This document shows positions 52,601 to 63,544 of a DNA stretch of 64,000 bases, piece after piece. The notes beneath the pieces are model-generated. The model had not been told where the DNA came from. It saw only the letters and a program-made list of their open reading frames with translations, and did not search any database. Position numbers and translations under genes: made by a program. Source of the DNA: Monosporascus cannonballus. Lineage: Eukaryota > Ascomycota > Sordariomycetes > Xylariales. The stretch covers positions 47,458 to 111,457 of the forward strand of contig QJNS01000251.1 in the NCBI GenBank assembly GCA_004154925.1. Reading direction: 5' to 3'. Each line of letters starts with the position of its first letter. Within the stretch, counting starts at the first letter, position 1.

Positions 52601-53896
52601 CCCTTATAGTATATACGGGTAATTCGTTTATAAATATGTTGGTTTTATTTTTCGTAATCGGAATATTTTCGTTGTCGACAATATATAGTATACATTTTGC
52701 CGTATTAATCAGGGGTTCCGAAGCAAATTTTTTTGTCCAATTCTGGTATTTATATAATTATCCTTATAGCGCTTTTTATCGTATTTGCAATACTTATTAA
52801 GCCAGTTTTTTAGCTTTTCGTATTTTTTGTCCAATTTTTTATCGTAATAATTCTTATTAGACCTTTTGTTATAGGCCTGATATGTACTTGGCCTGGATTA
52901 TGTTAATAACTTTATTATTATTTCCTTAGTTATTCTTAGATTGTTTTTCCGGAAAAGTATTTAGTTATTTTACTGTGGTTTCTTGAGTTTCCTATATTTG
53001 TAAGCCTTGTGTTCTATTTTACCGTAATTAAAGTATTTGATCTGGCTCCAGTTTTGTTTATGGATAACGCCGAATTCCATAGGTTCTGGCGCCGTTTTAT
53101 AAGAAATAAAAGGTATATCTTATTTTTTTCCCCTGGTTAGATTTGTTATATCCCGAATATGGGGCATATTATTTTTTTTCCTATCGTTTTTTAAATTATT
53201 AATTATCGATTTTAATTATTTTTATAATATATTGGTTTAAGGTAAATAATTATTTAATTCAAATAATCTTATTTTTTATATTATCATTTAACTTTTTATA
53301 TAATATGTCGATAAAGGTATTGGTTTCGTTATTTTTTTATCCGGCTTTAGCCGTAAGATTTTTAAAAGTTACGGCGTACTTAGACGCGGGTTTTTTCTGT
53401 CGGAATTATAAAAATTATTAAGCCGTAAATTATTTTTTATCCGGATTGCCGAAATTATCGCGTATTTTGTTTTCGAAATTGGTATAAAGGGAAAAGATTT
53501 TATTAGTAAAATTTTCCTTATCCGGCTTTTTTATTTCCAGGAAATTTTTTATAATGGGCTCAAATTAATTAACCGTATTTTCCGTTAGGTATATTCCTAT
53601 TGTTAGAATTATATCCGCTGGGTTATTAAGGTTTAAGAAGCGAAGATAAATTCGTACCTAAGTTAAAAAGGTTTAAAGGTTATTTTTTTTATTATAGAGC
53701 TCCGGTTTTTTAGGCTTTATGCAGGCAAAAAAAATTTGGGCAAATGGTGTAGCCGTAATTTGTCAAATTTTTTTTCCAGTTCCCGAATTCGAGCCTAAAA
53801 TTGTTAAATAGGGGTTTTTTAAATGTTAGTCGATATTTTAACAGTATTAAATATTGTTCAAAGTTTGATGGTATTATTGAATAAAAACTTGTAACG

Positions 53897-54289
53897 TATA
53901 ACGGCTAGGCGGTTTAACTAATTATTAAACCTTAAGTTGACGGGTTTATGTTAACAGAAGTATCGTAGAAATCTGAGCAATAAATACAGTAATTATGTTA
54001 CGTTTCTTAATACCAAAGGTACAAAAGCGTATTGCAAACGATTAATATTAATAAGTATTACAAGCTGAAATTATTTAAATTATAGAAATAAAAAACATAT
54101 ATATTTTTCTTTTTTTTGGCTTAATTACTTATGATTATACGGCTGGTAATGATTATAATTGCTAATAATCCTTTTTAATTGTTTCTGATTATTGGCTTGG
54201 CAGTGATCACCGTTACGTAACCTATGGGGTGGCCCGTATAATCTTTGTTTTGACCGTTTCTTGAGGCCGGAGCTTGTTGGGTTGTAATA
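53897..54289 (-). repeat. LTR of Gypsy element A (5' LTR in element orientation)
   Basis: 393 bp, starts TATAACGGCTAGGCGG, followed by ACTTT. Confidence 0.85.
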
Positions 54290-54294
54290 ACTTT

Positions 54295-54656
54295 AACGTA
54301 TTTAATAGCGAATTAACCGCCTTCGAAAATTATAATAACTAATTAACTTTAGCCCTTAAAAAGGTATGCCTAAAAAAGCTAAGGAAGGTAAAAGCTAACC
54401 CTAATAAAAAATTCGTACGGCTAAAGAACGTTAGACAAATAAAGGCCGAGTTAAAAGGCAATACGTAAGGACCTTCTGCTGTTATTTCGCAAAACGAAAC
54501 CTAAGACGAAAAAAATAAAAAAAGGGAATATTATACTGATAATCCCGATTATATAGTAGTACGATTTTGTTAAAACCCGATATGGGTTACTTAATTGGTT
54601 GTTAAGTTATTGATTTTTGAAGTATATAGATAGCTTGGCGATAGCCTCAAATTGGG
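54295..54656 (+). pseudogene. Degraded pogo-type transposase, C-terminal part
   Basis: Continuation of the frame cut at 40591: a Lys-rich tail (LKKLRKVKANPNKK, VRLKNVRQIKAELKG) with several stops, ending just before the right TIR. Its position and basic composition fit the tail of a Fot1-type transposase. Confidence 0.55.
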
Positions 54657-54699
54657 GGTGGGGCGTTGAGGGGGTGGTGCGTTGACCGGGTGTTTGACT
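54657..54699 (-). repeat. Right terminal inverted repeat of Fot1/pogo-like element
   Basis: Exact inverted copy of 39063-39105, followed by TA. Confidence 0.9.
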
Positions 54700-54701
54700 T
54701 A

Positions 54702-55235
54702 CAAGTCGGTCCGACCCCATCAGGCTGGAAATATCCCTCTCCAGCCCTCGAGCCAGGTAACACCGCAAAAGAAGAGCATGACGGAAAGTCGGCTTAAGAT
54801 TTTTTTTTTTCATAAGGTTTCTCATCATCCCACATCCACAAAGCCTGACATTCTTTCACGTTTGGCGTATCGAGGTAATTTTTGCAGTTGCACGTTAAGA
54901 GGCGGATGTCAAGTACCACAAGAGAACATTCGTAGGGTATCGCTTCTCACCAATTAATTGAAGCCTGAGTATACTGAACAGTGTCACCAACCGATCGTCG
55001 CCCTCTTCCCACAATCCTAAGGCTAGTTTGTAGTGAGAACATGGATCGTTATGTGCGCCTTTACCGAGGTGGTCCATATAAACTTCTGGCGAGGGCAGGG
55101 TTGAAGAAGCGATACTGGGGCATGCTCCCTGGTGCTTTCTCGATAGCACCTGGTTCTTCGCAATGTTAATCTCGAACACTTGTCATAGCTATCATAGGTT
55201 ATTAGTAATTCGATACTCTTGTTTCATGAGATAGC
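54702..55235. other. Intergenic, no gene seen
   Basis: Normal-composition DNA resumes directly outside the TIR. Short frames on both strands show no domain. Downstream region of the minus-strand MFS gene. Confidence 0.45.
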
Positions 55236-57006
55236 TTAATCAGTCCTTGAGTCTAACTTCCAAATCAAGTATATCGACCAAGAAACAGGTACATTGGCTA
55301 GTCTTAGCAACCAAACCGCGCTTTGTTGGGCATTCAACAGGTTGAGCGCTCCCAAGAGCAGGGAGCAGATGAGTGCCGAGACAATTTGAGGTAGAGAGAT
55401 AGCCATATTGTGCATTCCTAGAACACTTGCCACCTCTCCAGTCGGCTTTCCCGAGTACAGCTCGGAAACCTCGGTATTGATGATCGCGAACGGGACCCAC
55501 ATTGTTACTGCCCAAGTAGCACCTATCAGAGCTACGAGTATGATAACTGAGGGCCCAGTGCGCGTGAAGAAGGTGAGAAGTAGGCAGGATCCTGCGAAGC
55601 ATTGTGAAGCCAGCCAGATCCGGGGAAGCTTGGATTTAGAGGCCAGAGAGCCATGCTCAAGTGCTTGTAGTAAGAAGGACGAGACCAACGTTCCAAGCGC
55701 AAAAGCGAACGCGGCGTATAAACCATAATCTTTCGCCCTTTTTTCCCGGGCTGTATCATGTACTTTCATATCTCTTCCTTCTTGGATGAGAATCTCCGAC
55801 AAAGCTACAGCAACCTGTCAGTACTTGAATCAAGGTGTAGGGACGGGTCGTGGTGAGCAGCAACCTGTTTCGTAAGCGAACCTAAGACGCGTTCGTTAGG
55901 TCATTCCTGTATCCAACAGCAAATAGGAAGCGGCCTTCTTACGTAGACATGTAATACAAAACGGGAAACCACGCGAACCAGGCGTAAAGCTGGACCTTGC
56001 AGACTTTATGAGTGAGAGGGGGCAGACGAGCCCAGCGCCGAGCCAGCCCCTTCGGCGAGCTGATGGACCAAACCCTCTTGACGAGCGGCGGCCCTTGGCA
56101 ATCGAGAAACCGTGCATTGTCGTGGGGGACAAAGTAGCACACGAGGCCGACTGTCGCGGCGGAGCAGAAGGCAGCCACCAAGACGAGTATCTTGAACGCC
56201 GTAGCAACATCGGCTTCACCGGAGGACGACTTAGCATCCATGAAGCCGATGGTAGAAAGCACCGCCGATCCCAACACGTTCCATCTCATAACCCAGGCGG
56301 CCGCTTTGGACTGTTGGCTTGGGGGGCAGTTGTCCACCACGAGGGCGCGCACGCCGACTGTGTACGCATGCAGGGCAAACAAGATGAGGATGACACAGAA
56401 GACAGCAAACGTCTGCGTTTGCCAGTGCCCTGTGGGGCGGCCATCGCCACCGGGGGCTACTGTCCAACGCGTGAGCTCATCAGCGCAGGCCATAGCTAGC
56501 AGAAATACGATGACGACCGAAGCACCGCTGACAATTAAGGGCTTTCTTCTTCCCATCGGATGCTGTAGCTCGTCGCTGAGCTGGCCGATGATGGGCTGCG
56601 CGAAAGCCCCGAAGATGGGGCCAGTGGCCCACACCAGTGAGATGATGGAGTCAGGGATGCCGAGCGAGAATAGATAGGGCTGCGAACCGTCAGTTGCCCG
56701 GCCTCGCCTCACTTAGACACGGTGACGCATAGAGAAACAAGGAGAAGAGGGCGAGAGACCGACCGTGCCGCTAGACTGCAACAAGAACCAGCAGACCTGA
56801 AGACCGAGGCTGGGACATGTGAGAACCAGCAAGGCCGACGTCTCGAGGTGATCGAGACGCTGTTGGTCCCAGCACTCGTCGACTGACAACAGCAGTAGCT
56901 CATTGTCACCTGATGAAGAGCTTTCTGCCGGCGAAGAACATGAGTCGCCCATATTGGCAGTAATGGTGTTGGCCCTGGCACTTACTGAGGCACAATTACC
57001 ACTCAA
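55236..57006 (-). CDS. Sucrose/alpha-glucoside transporter-like MFS protein, possibly broken
   Basis: Minus-strand exons 57006-56764, 56679-55943 and a last coding segment of about 55816-55236. The first junction gives LLQSSGT|PYLFSLGIP. GQLSDELQHPMGRRKP (about residue 110) is the SUT-type loop motif of the glycoside-pentoside-hexuronide group, and about 11-12 membrane helices are present. The last segment begins near SEILIQEGRD and ends WKLDSRTD. Problem: exon 2 ends in phase 2 (AC|GTAAGAAG), but every acceptor I can find before the last segment (GACAG|GTTGCTG and others) enters in phase 0. A 53-bp insertion between two ACAGGTTGCTG copies sits exactly there. Either an exon is missed or the gene has a frameshift. 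Substrate unknown. Confidence 0.65.
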
Positions 57007-57458
57007 AACTCAAAATCACGAATCGAAGCCCATTGGACCGGTTCCGTGTTAGCTATCAGCCGTCATTTATGTCAAATAGAATAACCATATACGTATGAAT
57101 ATCGAATAGGCCCATAGAGCTCCCCTGTATTGTCCCGCAGGGGCCGGATATCCAGCTACCGAGGTATCCGCGACAAGGATTGCTTGCATACTTCTAAGTC
57201 TTCTACTACTGATTCCAGTGCGGGGCTAAGTAGGATGGAGTGGGCTTATTTCTCGCCAATCTACACCTGTGAGAGTTAAGACCTGATAGTGTCCTGGCGT
57301 AGTGTGGGGCCTCACATTTTTCGGCACTTCAGGATCGGACAACACCGTACCCTCCACAGATATTGGTGGTCCGGCCGTTCCCTCTTGTTTCTGGACGAAA
57401 AGGCTCCTGAGATACATGTTTCTGCCAGAAACTGAGCATCTCATTGCCAACCGCGACG
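57007..57458. other. Divergent intergenic region between MFS and UstYa-like gene B
   Basis: About 450 bp between two divergently transcribed starts, so it may be a shared bidirectional promoter. No binding site recognised. Confidence 0.45.
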
Positions 57459-58989
57459 ATGTCATCTACAGCAAATTATCAACGACTTTTACCTCGCAGC
57501 TCCTCGTCGACAGCCAAGGCCGACGATGACCTGGATGAGTATGTTTCAGCCGAGGACAAACGGGTTTTGCCAAAGCACAGATCCATCCTCTTCCGTGTGT
57601 CCTCCATCCTGGCTGCCGTTCTGGTCCTTGTTGTGTACACAGCAGCAGTGTTGTACTACGCACAGGAAGTCATCCACAAGCCGTACTGCCCTCGATTCGC
57701 TGCGACAGACACTGTGCACCTATGGGTAAGCCAATACGTCTTCAGATATATCCATTTTTTGTCGGCGTCGATGCTGATGTTCGCAAAAAATAGGACAAAG
57801 TATCGTACAAGCCTACAGAGTTCAACCCGTCGACACCGGACGCCGCAGACTCCCTCTTAGGTGTCCCGAGCCCCGAGCTCGATGCAAACTGGCGCGAGCT
57901 GCTATTGAGTGAGAGACCCGACACGGGATCATCTAATCAACCATAAAACAAGACATGAGCTGACTGTTGACTTTCAGCTTTTTCTAACCGGCTTCCCGAA
58001 TCCGAGGCACAGCGGCTGGGAATGGACGCGGACGCCATTCCTTTCGATGACGGGAAAGGCGGCTAGTAAGTCGAGTCATACATGACGATCCCGTGCGCTG
58101 AGAAAATATACACTAATTGTGCCGAAGTGTCGGCGGAATCGCTGTGGTTCACAACCTTCACTGCATAGTAAGCTTGAATCACAATCTATTCTCCTTGCGG
58201 GGTGTCCACTGACTCGGGGCTTCTGGTCATGAGAATTATATTTATCAGACCATTCACAAAGATTACTACTTTCCTGGCGCTACAGAGAAGCAGGAAGCAA
58301 AGCAAAAGAGTCACCTTGGTATGTTGTCAAAGACAGATGCTGCCCGCAATGGTAGTGAAAGTTCGTGGTGGTGCGAGACTGACCCTTGTACTGTTGCCCC
58401 CCTCACAGCGCACTGCCTTCACCACCTCCTATCATCGGCCAAATGCCAGGCCGACATGACGCCCGTACTGCTGCATTGGACGGTGGATGATCATATCCCC
58501 GTTCTCAACTGGAATGGCGTCGAGCGCTCATGTGTCGATTGGTCAGGTCTGATGGACTGGGGGAACAAGCATTCGATGAGGAATTCACATTCCATGTCGT
58601 CGGTTTCGAGTAAGTAATGCAATATTCTGATGTGCGGCGACCACAGTCCTGTAGACCGAGCTGACTCTCCTTGATCTCTAGGGATGAAACATCCCATTTA
58701 CGGTAAGCGAACCCTTGACTTCTCCCAATGCGTCATCGTGCGTCGCTACGTGTGCCAGTGTCAAGATGGCTCCTCAGCAAGCGGTATTCCCATTTACTAA
58801 CTCACAGCTCTAGGGAATTTTGTGGACGAAAACGGCAAGTTTATTCTTGCAAATCATGAGGGCGTCGTGGATTTTGAGGAATTTTCCGAGAGACCTGATT
58901 ACCAGGCATGGGCGAAAGAACAAGGGATTGGCACGGGAAAAGCGGATGCGGAGCACTTTCTACGAACACATTCTAAGCAGCCGAAGTAG
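57459..58989 (+). CDS. UstYa-like (DUF3328) protein B
   Basis: Eight exons: 57459-57725, 57794-57908, 57978-58065, 58128-58167, 58234-58318, 58409-58609, 58682-58702 and 58814-58989, joining to 330 codons. Exons 2-7 have exactly the lengths of those in protein A (115, 88, 40, 85, 201, 21 nt) with the same phases. One membrane helix near residues 46-68 (SILAAVLVLVVYTAAVLYY), then KPYCPRFAA, LGVPSPELD, HNLHC, and HLAHC in the lumenal domain. The C-terminal extension reads KHPIYGNFVDENGKF and ends RTHSKQPK. The expected role is oxidative modification of a secretory-pathway-associated intermediate. All junctions are GT-AG and the gene looks intact. Exon 5 acceptor (CATGAG) was chosen because it aligns NYIYQTIHKDYY with KYLYNGLHRDYY of A. 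Confidence 0.88.
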
Positions 58990-60277
58990 TCTCGACAGCT
59001 TTCTGAGAACTTGGACTACAATAAGCTCATGATATTACGCAAATTAGACGGCTCTTGAGCGTTTCCTCCCATCAAGAAAACTAAGGCTGGCTCATATTCC
59101 TACTCGTCATTTTTCGACAACTTGAACAAGTCATATTCATCGTAGCCAAGAGGAGATGGTTGGGCATTGCTGCTCTTGCATACTTCGGGTAGGCATCAAT
59201 ACAACGAGACTAGGCATGGCACGTTAAACGAGATAAGCGCAACGCCTGATGCGACCATGGCTAGGTTCAGGATCGTGGTGAAAACGCCGACCAGCACTTA
59301 GAGTTCACCATTTCAGCGGATAGGCAAGGAACAATACTAGCTGCTATTTTAGACCAATGTAGCACCGGATGGTTTTTCTCCACTGTGGACTGCGTGCACT
59401 TAATTAAGACTGAACGAAAGTAATGTAATGGAATCCCTGTCTTCATGGCAACAACCGTACCCGGTTCTCGGTCTTGTCAGGTACGTCGGTAGTGGGGGTT
59501 ACAGCAAATCTGCGGGGATTTCCGTCGGTGTATAAAAACTTAAGATATTACCACCTACTTACTTTTAGCAGACGTAACATCTCCCTGTCCCCCACCCCCT
59601 AGCTCCAAATCCAAACCTCCAAGTATCTCCACTTTGCCCAGAAATGCAATAGAACGGGGCGTCCCGCTGTGTTAGGTAGCGATACTTGTGCAACGTATGT
59701 CGGAGTGCCGCTAACTTGGCACGCCGAGCGTGCCACGGAGCTCACGGTGTGTGCCCGGCGGTAAAAGGTCGCACCATATTGTTTGCGACGCGCTTGGTGA
59801 CTCACTTGCTCCACAGGCTCTTGGTTGGTAGATGGGCAACTTCTTTCTCCGTTGATGGACCTCGGCCTGGCCATTTTCATATCCCTGTCCCCAGAATAGC
59901 CATCTCCAGGAATACAGGCTGAGGCCAGTGAGAAGCATGGTCTACAGAGTTTTCATCTTCAAAAGTCCTGCCCACCGCCTGTACGCCAAGACATTCCCTG
60001 AAAAATGGCGACATAGGCGGCATGGACTTATACAGTTTGATATGCGTGTATTGTTACTAACCAGGGATCAGCCACCTGCCGGGTCTGATGGCTGAGCTTA
60101 TACCTTATCTATTAGGTACAGCCGTGACTTCGCTGTGGACAGAACTTTCCATGGAGCCCTCCGGAGTGACATAGCTTTCACGTTCTTTTCTCTTCAATTC
60201 TATTATATCTTCTTGGCTCTGAGACACCCCGCTCAGAGCCGGAAAGGATTGCCAGTATTCCTCCTCCGCATCACACC
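58990..60277. other. Intergenic, no recognisable gene
   Basis: About 1.3 kb of normal composition with only short frames, none with a domain. The last part is the former promoter of the decayed MFS gene. Confidence 0.45.
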
Positions 60278-62215
60278 ATGGCCCAACGAACACTGCAACG
60301 TCTCCACTCGCATCTCACCAGGGCAAAGCCCCCCCGAGAAAATGAGGCTGGTGCCCTTGGCCTAGAACTGGGAAACCACCAGCCTCAACCTGAAACATCC
60401 GGGTCCCTTGGCCCAACCGATGAAGGTCGCGAGGCATCAGAGATCTCCGAAGCTCCGGAAACCACAGGGGGCACAAGAAAGGGGTTCCGATTCTGGGCTA
60501 TAGTGGCTGCTCTGGGTATGAGCAAATTGAAGTTGGCTTTGGAGATTATAATTGTAACCACTTCACTACCGACCATTGTGCAGAAGCTTGATATCGGCGC
60601 TGACTATGTCTGGGTCACCAATGGCGCTGCTCTGGCAAGGTTAGTGCTCCGCGTTGGCATATCTAGTTATCGCCCTACTTCATGCGCGAACATGATAGTG
60701 GTGACAATACAATTTTATACCCCTCTGTGGTTTTTGGATCATCTCCCAGCAAGTTGCTGGCTAATACCCATCTACGTAGCACTGCCGTCGCCCCCCTCTA
60801 GGACAGCTCGCCGATCTCTTGGGTCGCAGATGGCTCATAGCAGGCGTTGTGCTCGTCTTTGTTATCGGCGGCGTCATCTCTGGTGCTGCTCGAAATGGCA
60901 CACGATCGTTGGTCGTATTATCCAGGGTGCCGGCGGCGGTGGCATCAATGTGATGAGCTTCATCGTAGTGTCCGATGTTATCCCCCCTGCGGGATCACGG
61001 GAATTACATCGCCGTGATGTTGACTGCTTGCCTTGTCGGCGCCGCTTCGGGCCCGCTGCTTGGCGGTGCTTTGTCCTAGGCGGCCGACGAAAGCTGGCGT
61101 TGGGTCTTCTGACTACCAGTTCCTTTTGGTGTTCTCAGTCTGATCTTCCTGTTGCTTTTCCTCGAAGTTGGAGTCAAAAAGGAGGAGGGCGTGACCTGCT
61201 GGGATAAACTCAACCGGCTTGATTACCTGGGAAATTGTCTAGTTATCGGTTCTATGTCCTCGATCTTATACGCATTCACGGCGGCTCGCAGTATGCCTGG
61301 TCCAGCCCTAGAATCGTTGCTCCATTGGTTATTGGCATTGTCAGTCTCGTCGTTTTCGTCGCCGTCGAAGGGCTGTATGCCGGCATCTCCATACAGACTG
61401 AGCCGGTAATACCTCTTCGGCTCATTAGGCACTGAACCGGCGCCATTGTCGCAGCCAACACGTTTTTCAGCTCCTTGCTCGGTAACTGGGTCAATTTCTT
61501 GCTGCCTGTCTATTTTCAGGGCATCCAACAATCCAGCCCTGAGCGTGCAGGCGTCCAACTTCTTCCCATTATCACCATCGCTGTGCCATCGTCTATTGTT
61601 GCCGTGGCATTGGTCAGCAAGTTCAACAAGTATAAAGTTCTCCATATCGCTGGCTTCGCCGGCATGTGCTTGGGTCTGGGTTTGTTCAGCATCCTTGACC
61701 GAAACTCAGCTGATGTCGTTTGAGTCATGACCGAAGTCATCTTCTCGGCCAGCCTGGGTATGGTCATCAACACCCTGCTCCCAGCCTTCCATGCCGGTGT
61801 GGATGAGAGTGATCAGGCTGTTGCGACGTCCACATTCACATTCTTGCAAGGTCTGGCGAACATTTGGTCAGTCACGATACCGCCAACGATTTTCAACAAT
61901 CGTTTGGAGTTACTTTCATGGAAAATTTCAGTCGATAGTATCAGGAGCGCCCTGTCAGGTGGAAAGGCATATGGACATGCCACGCGACCCTATCTCTCAT
62001 CGATACAAGAGCCGGAGCGTTCGGAGACGATCGCCGTGTTAATGGAAGCACTGAAGGAGGTCTGGTATGTCGCAGCCACCTTTGCGGGTGTGGCATTCGT
62101 GCTGGCCTTGTTTGAAAGAAACATCGCCTTGAGAACGAAGCTTGAGACAGCCTACGGGTTGAAAGAAGGCACTAAGAGCGGGGCAGTGGAAGTTCCAGTA
62201 GATATCTTGGGTTAG
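60278..62215 (+). pseudogene. Decayed 14-helix MFS exporter (DHA2/toxin-efflux type)
   Basis: Starts MAQRTLQRL with a cytosolic tail, then TM1 and VTTSLPTIVQKL ... DYVWVTN, a DHA2/TRI12-type opening. After an intron (60640-60779) come GQLADLLGRRW, VGRIIQGAGGGGINVM, ASGPLLGG, LEVGVKKEEG, GGSQYAWSSPRI, GNWVNFLLPVYFQG and a normal C-terminus ending PVDILG. The pieces are colinear but in different frames: shifts near 60800, 60903, 60990 and 61277. There are also stops inside conserved blocks: TAG 61077-61079, TGA 61110-61112, TGA 61433-61435, TGA 61721-61723. It cannot make a working transporter. The N- and C-terminal parts remain open, so decay is recent. Confidence 0.88.
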
Positions 62216-62470
62216 CTGCAGAACGAAGATGCGCATTTGATAGTACTGAACTACGAATTATCGCACACCTTTGATGAAGCTCAACACGCAGTCACAGTAC
62301 CCTGCGTTGGAGATTGTGTAAAGGAACCGAGGATGCTTCCGGTGACAGATTCATCAAATGTCAAGGTCTTGGGTTAGTCCAACTGCTCATAGGTCAGACC
62401 CAGCGGCTAGTAAGGTAAATGAGCTATCTTCATGTATTTGCAACGGACTCGGTAGGCGAAAATGCCATAA
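62216..62470. other. Intergenic between convergent genes
   Basis: About 250 bp between the MFS pseudogene and UstYa-like gene C; nothing coding seen. Confidence 0.4.
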
Positions 62471-63544
62471 TCATTCCAAGGGGATCCTCTCTCCCTGGCC
62501 CCTCAGAATACCCCAGTTGTTCGAAGTCCTATGCTCATAAACCCAGTCTATGATTGCATCCCAGTCCTTGCACTGGTGCTCATATCCCCATCCTGTTTCA
62601 ACCAGCTCGTTATACCGATGCCATTCGAGCGTCACGTCAGCGCTGCACATAATGTTCTGTCGCAAATAATCCCAGCAGTGGTTGAGATGCTCCATGTTCC
62701 AGCCTGGGTCTGTGGGTAACTCTCGCTTTTGGGTACCGTTCAACTGGTTGAGGAGGTTGTAGTAACCATCCATAGTGCTGTACTGTAGTAGGGTCAACAT
62801 AATTAGCATATTTATCTGGTAATCGCAGTGGAATGGAGGGCTTTTGATTGTCCCGCCGTAAGGGGAGCTCACGAGGCAATGAAGTTGATGAAAAACGGAG
62901 GGCAGAGCTGTATGTTCAGGGAGTGACTGGTTCAGGCCAGGCATTTCAGGTAAAGCCGTTTCATTTCGGATGAAGACCCAGCCACGACCCCCTATTCAAC
63001 TCGCTACCGTTGTTAGCCGTTCTGAATCACCGATGACGGTAGTTTTGAGATTTGCTAACTTGGTAAAAGCGAATTCCAGGCTGCGATACTCTCATTATTC
63101 GGAGCTTGGCCGAATAAGGGCTCACTTTGGAAGACTTTAGTGACCGGAACTAAAAGAAAGCTAAATATTAGCCTCTGTGTGTCTGCCATAGACGGGGACA
63201 GATAGAAGTAGGCGAACTACAGCCGGGCGCATCGTAAGTAAGGTGTACTTACTCTGCGGCGGAAACCACTTGGGTTGCGGTGGATAAACTACAGTCGTTG
63301 GGGCCTGGGGAGTTTTAAACATTATAAGCAAAATGACGGCGATAGAAATGGTATTGGACAGCACGAGGGATAGAATAGCCCAGCGAGCGCGTGAAGAGGC
63401 TGTAGTAGCGCATGGTGCACTGTGAGGAAAGTGAGGATCCAGCAGCCCGAGCTTCTCGTCGTATTCAACAGTCGACCTGCTTGCGGAGCCGGCCACATCG
63501 TGGTGATCTTCGCGAAACTCGAAGTCTGGAGATGAGTCTGGCAT
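62471..63544 (-). CDS. UstYa-like (DUF3328) protein C, canonical type
   Basis: Four exons on the minus strand: 63544-63253, 63149-63060, 62991-62873 and 62782-62471. They join in phase to 270 codons, the usual UstYa size. Acidic N-terminus from MPDSSPDFEF, membrane helix near 69-90 (AILSLVLSNTISIAVILLIMF), then VFQSEPLFGQAP, HQLHC and, 34 residues later, HLNHC followed by DYLRQNIMCSADVTLEW, all textbook UstYa features. The exon layout differs from proteins A and B, so it is an older relative, not a recent duplicate. The upstream in-frame extension to 63679 is judged untranslated. Probable ER/Golgi-membrane oxidase acting on a cluster intermediate (inference). Confidence 0.92.

Larger units (their letters stand above)
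40592..54289 (-). mobile_element. Gypsy-type LTR retrotransposon A (host of element B)
   Basis: LTRs at 40592-40983 (right end approximate) and 53897-54289, about 393 bp each, with an exact 5-bp target duplication ACTTT (40587-40591 and 54290-54294). Coding order is on the minus strand: Gag-side zinc-knuckle remains near 53015, reverse transcriptase near 50800 (active-site box reads YLND) and integrase near 42600 (VIVDRFTKL). A plus-strand accessory frame lies next to the left LTR at about 41071-41298. Interrupted at 42788/42789 by element B. Heavily AT-shifted with numerous stops. Confidence 0.9.
39063..54699 (+). mobile_element. Fot1/pogo-like DNA transposon carrying nested Gypsy elements
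   Basis: Identical 43-bp terminal inverted repeats starting AGTCAAACACCCGGTC lie at 39063-39105 and 54657-54699, bounded by the TA target duplication (39061-39062, 54700-54701) typical of Tc1/mariner/pogo. Subtracting Gypsy element A and one copy of its ACTTT duplication leaves about 1.93 kb, the size class of Fot1 elements. The remaining interior (39106-40591 and 54295-54656) carries a wrecked pogo-type transposase on the plus strand. The TIRs are intact although the interior is heavily mutated. Confidence 0.88.
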
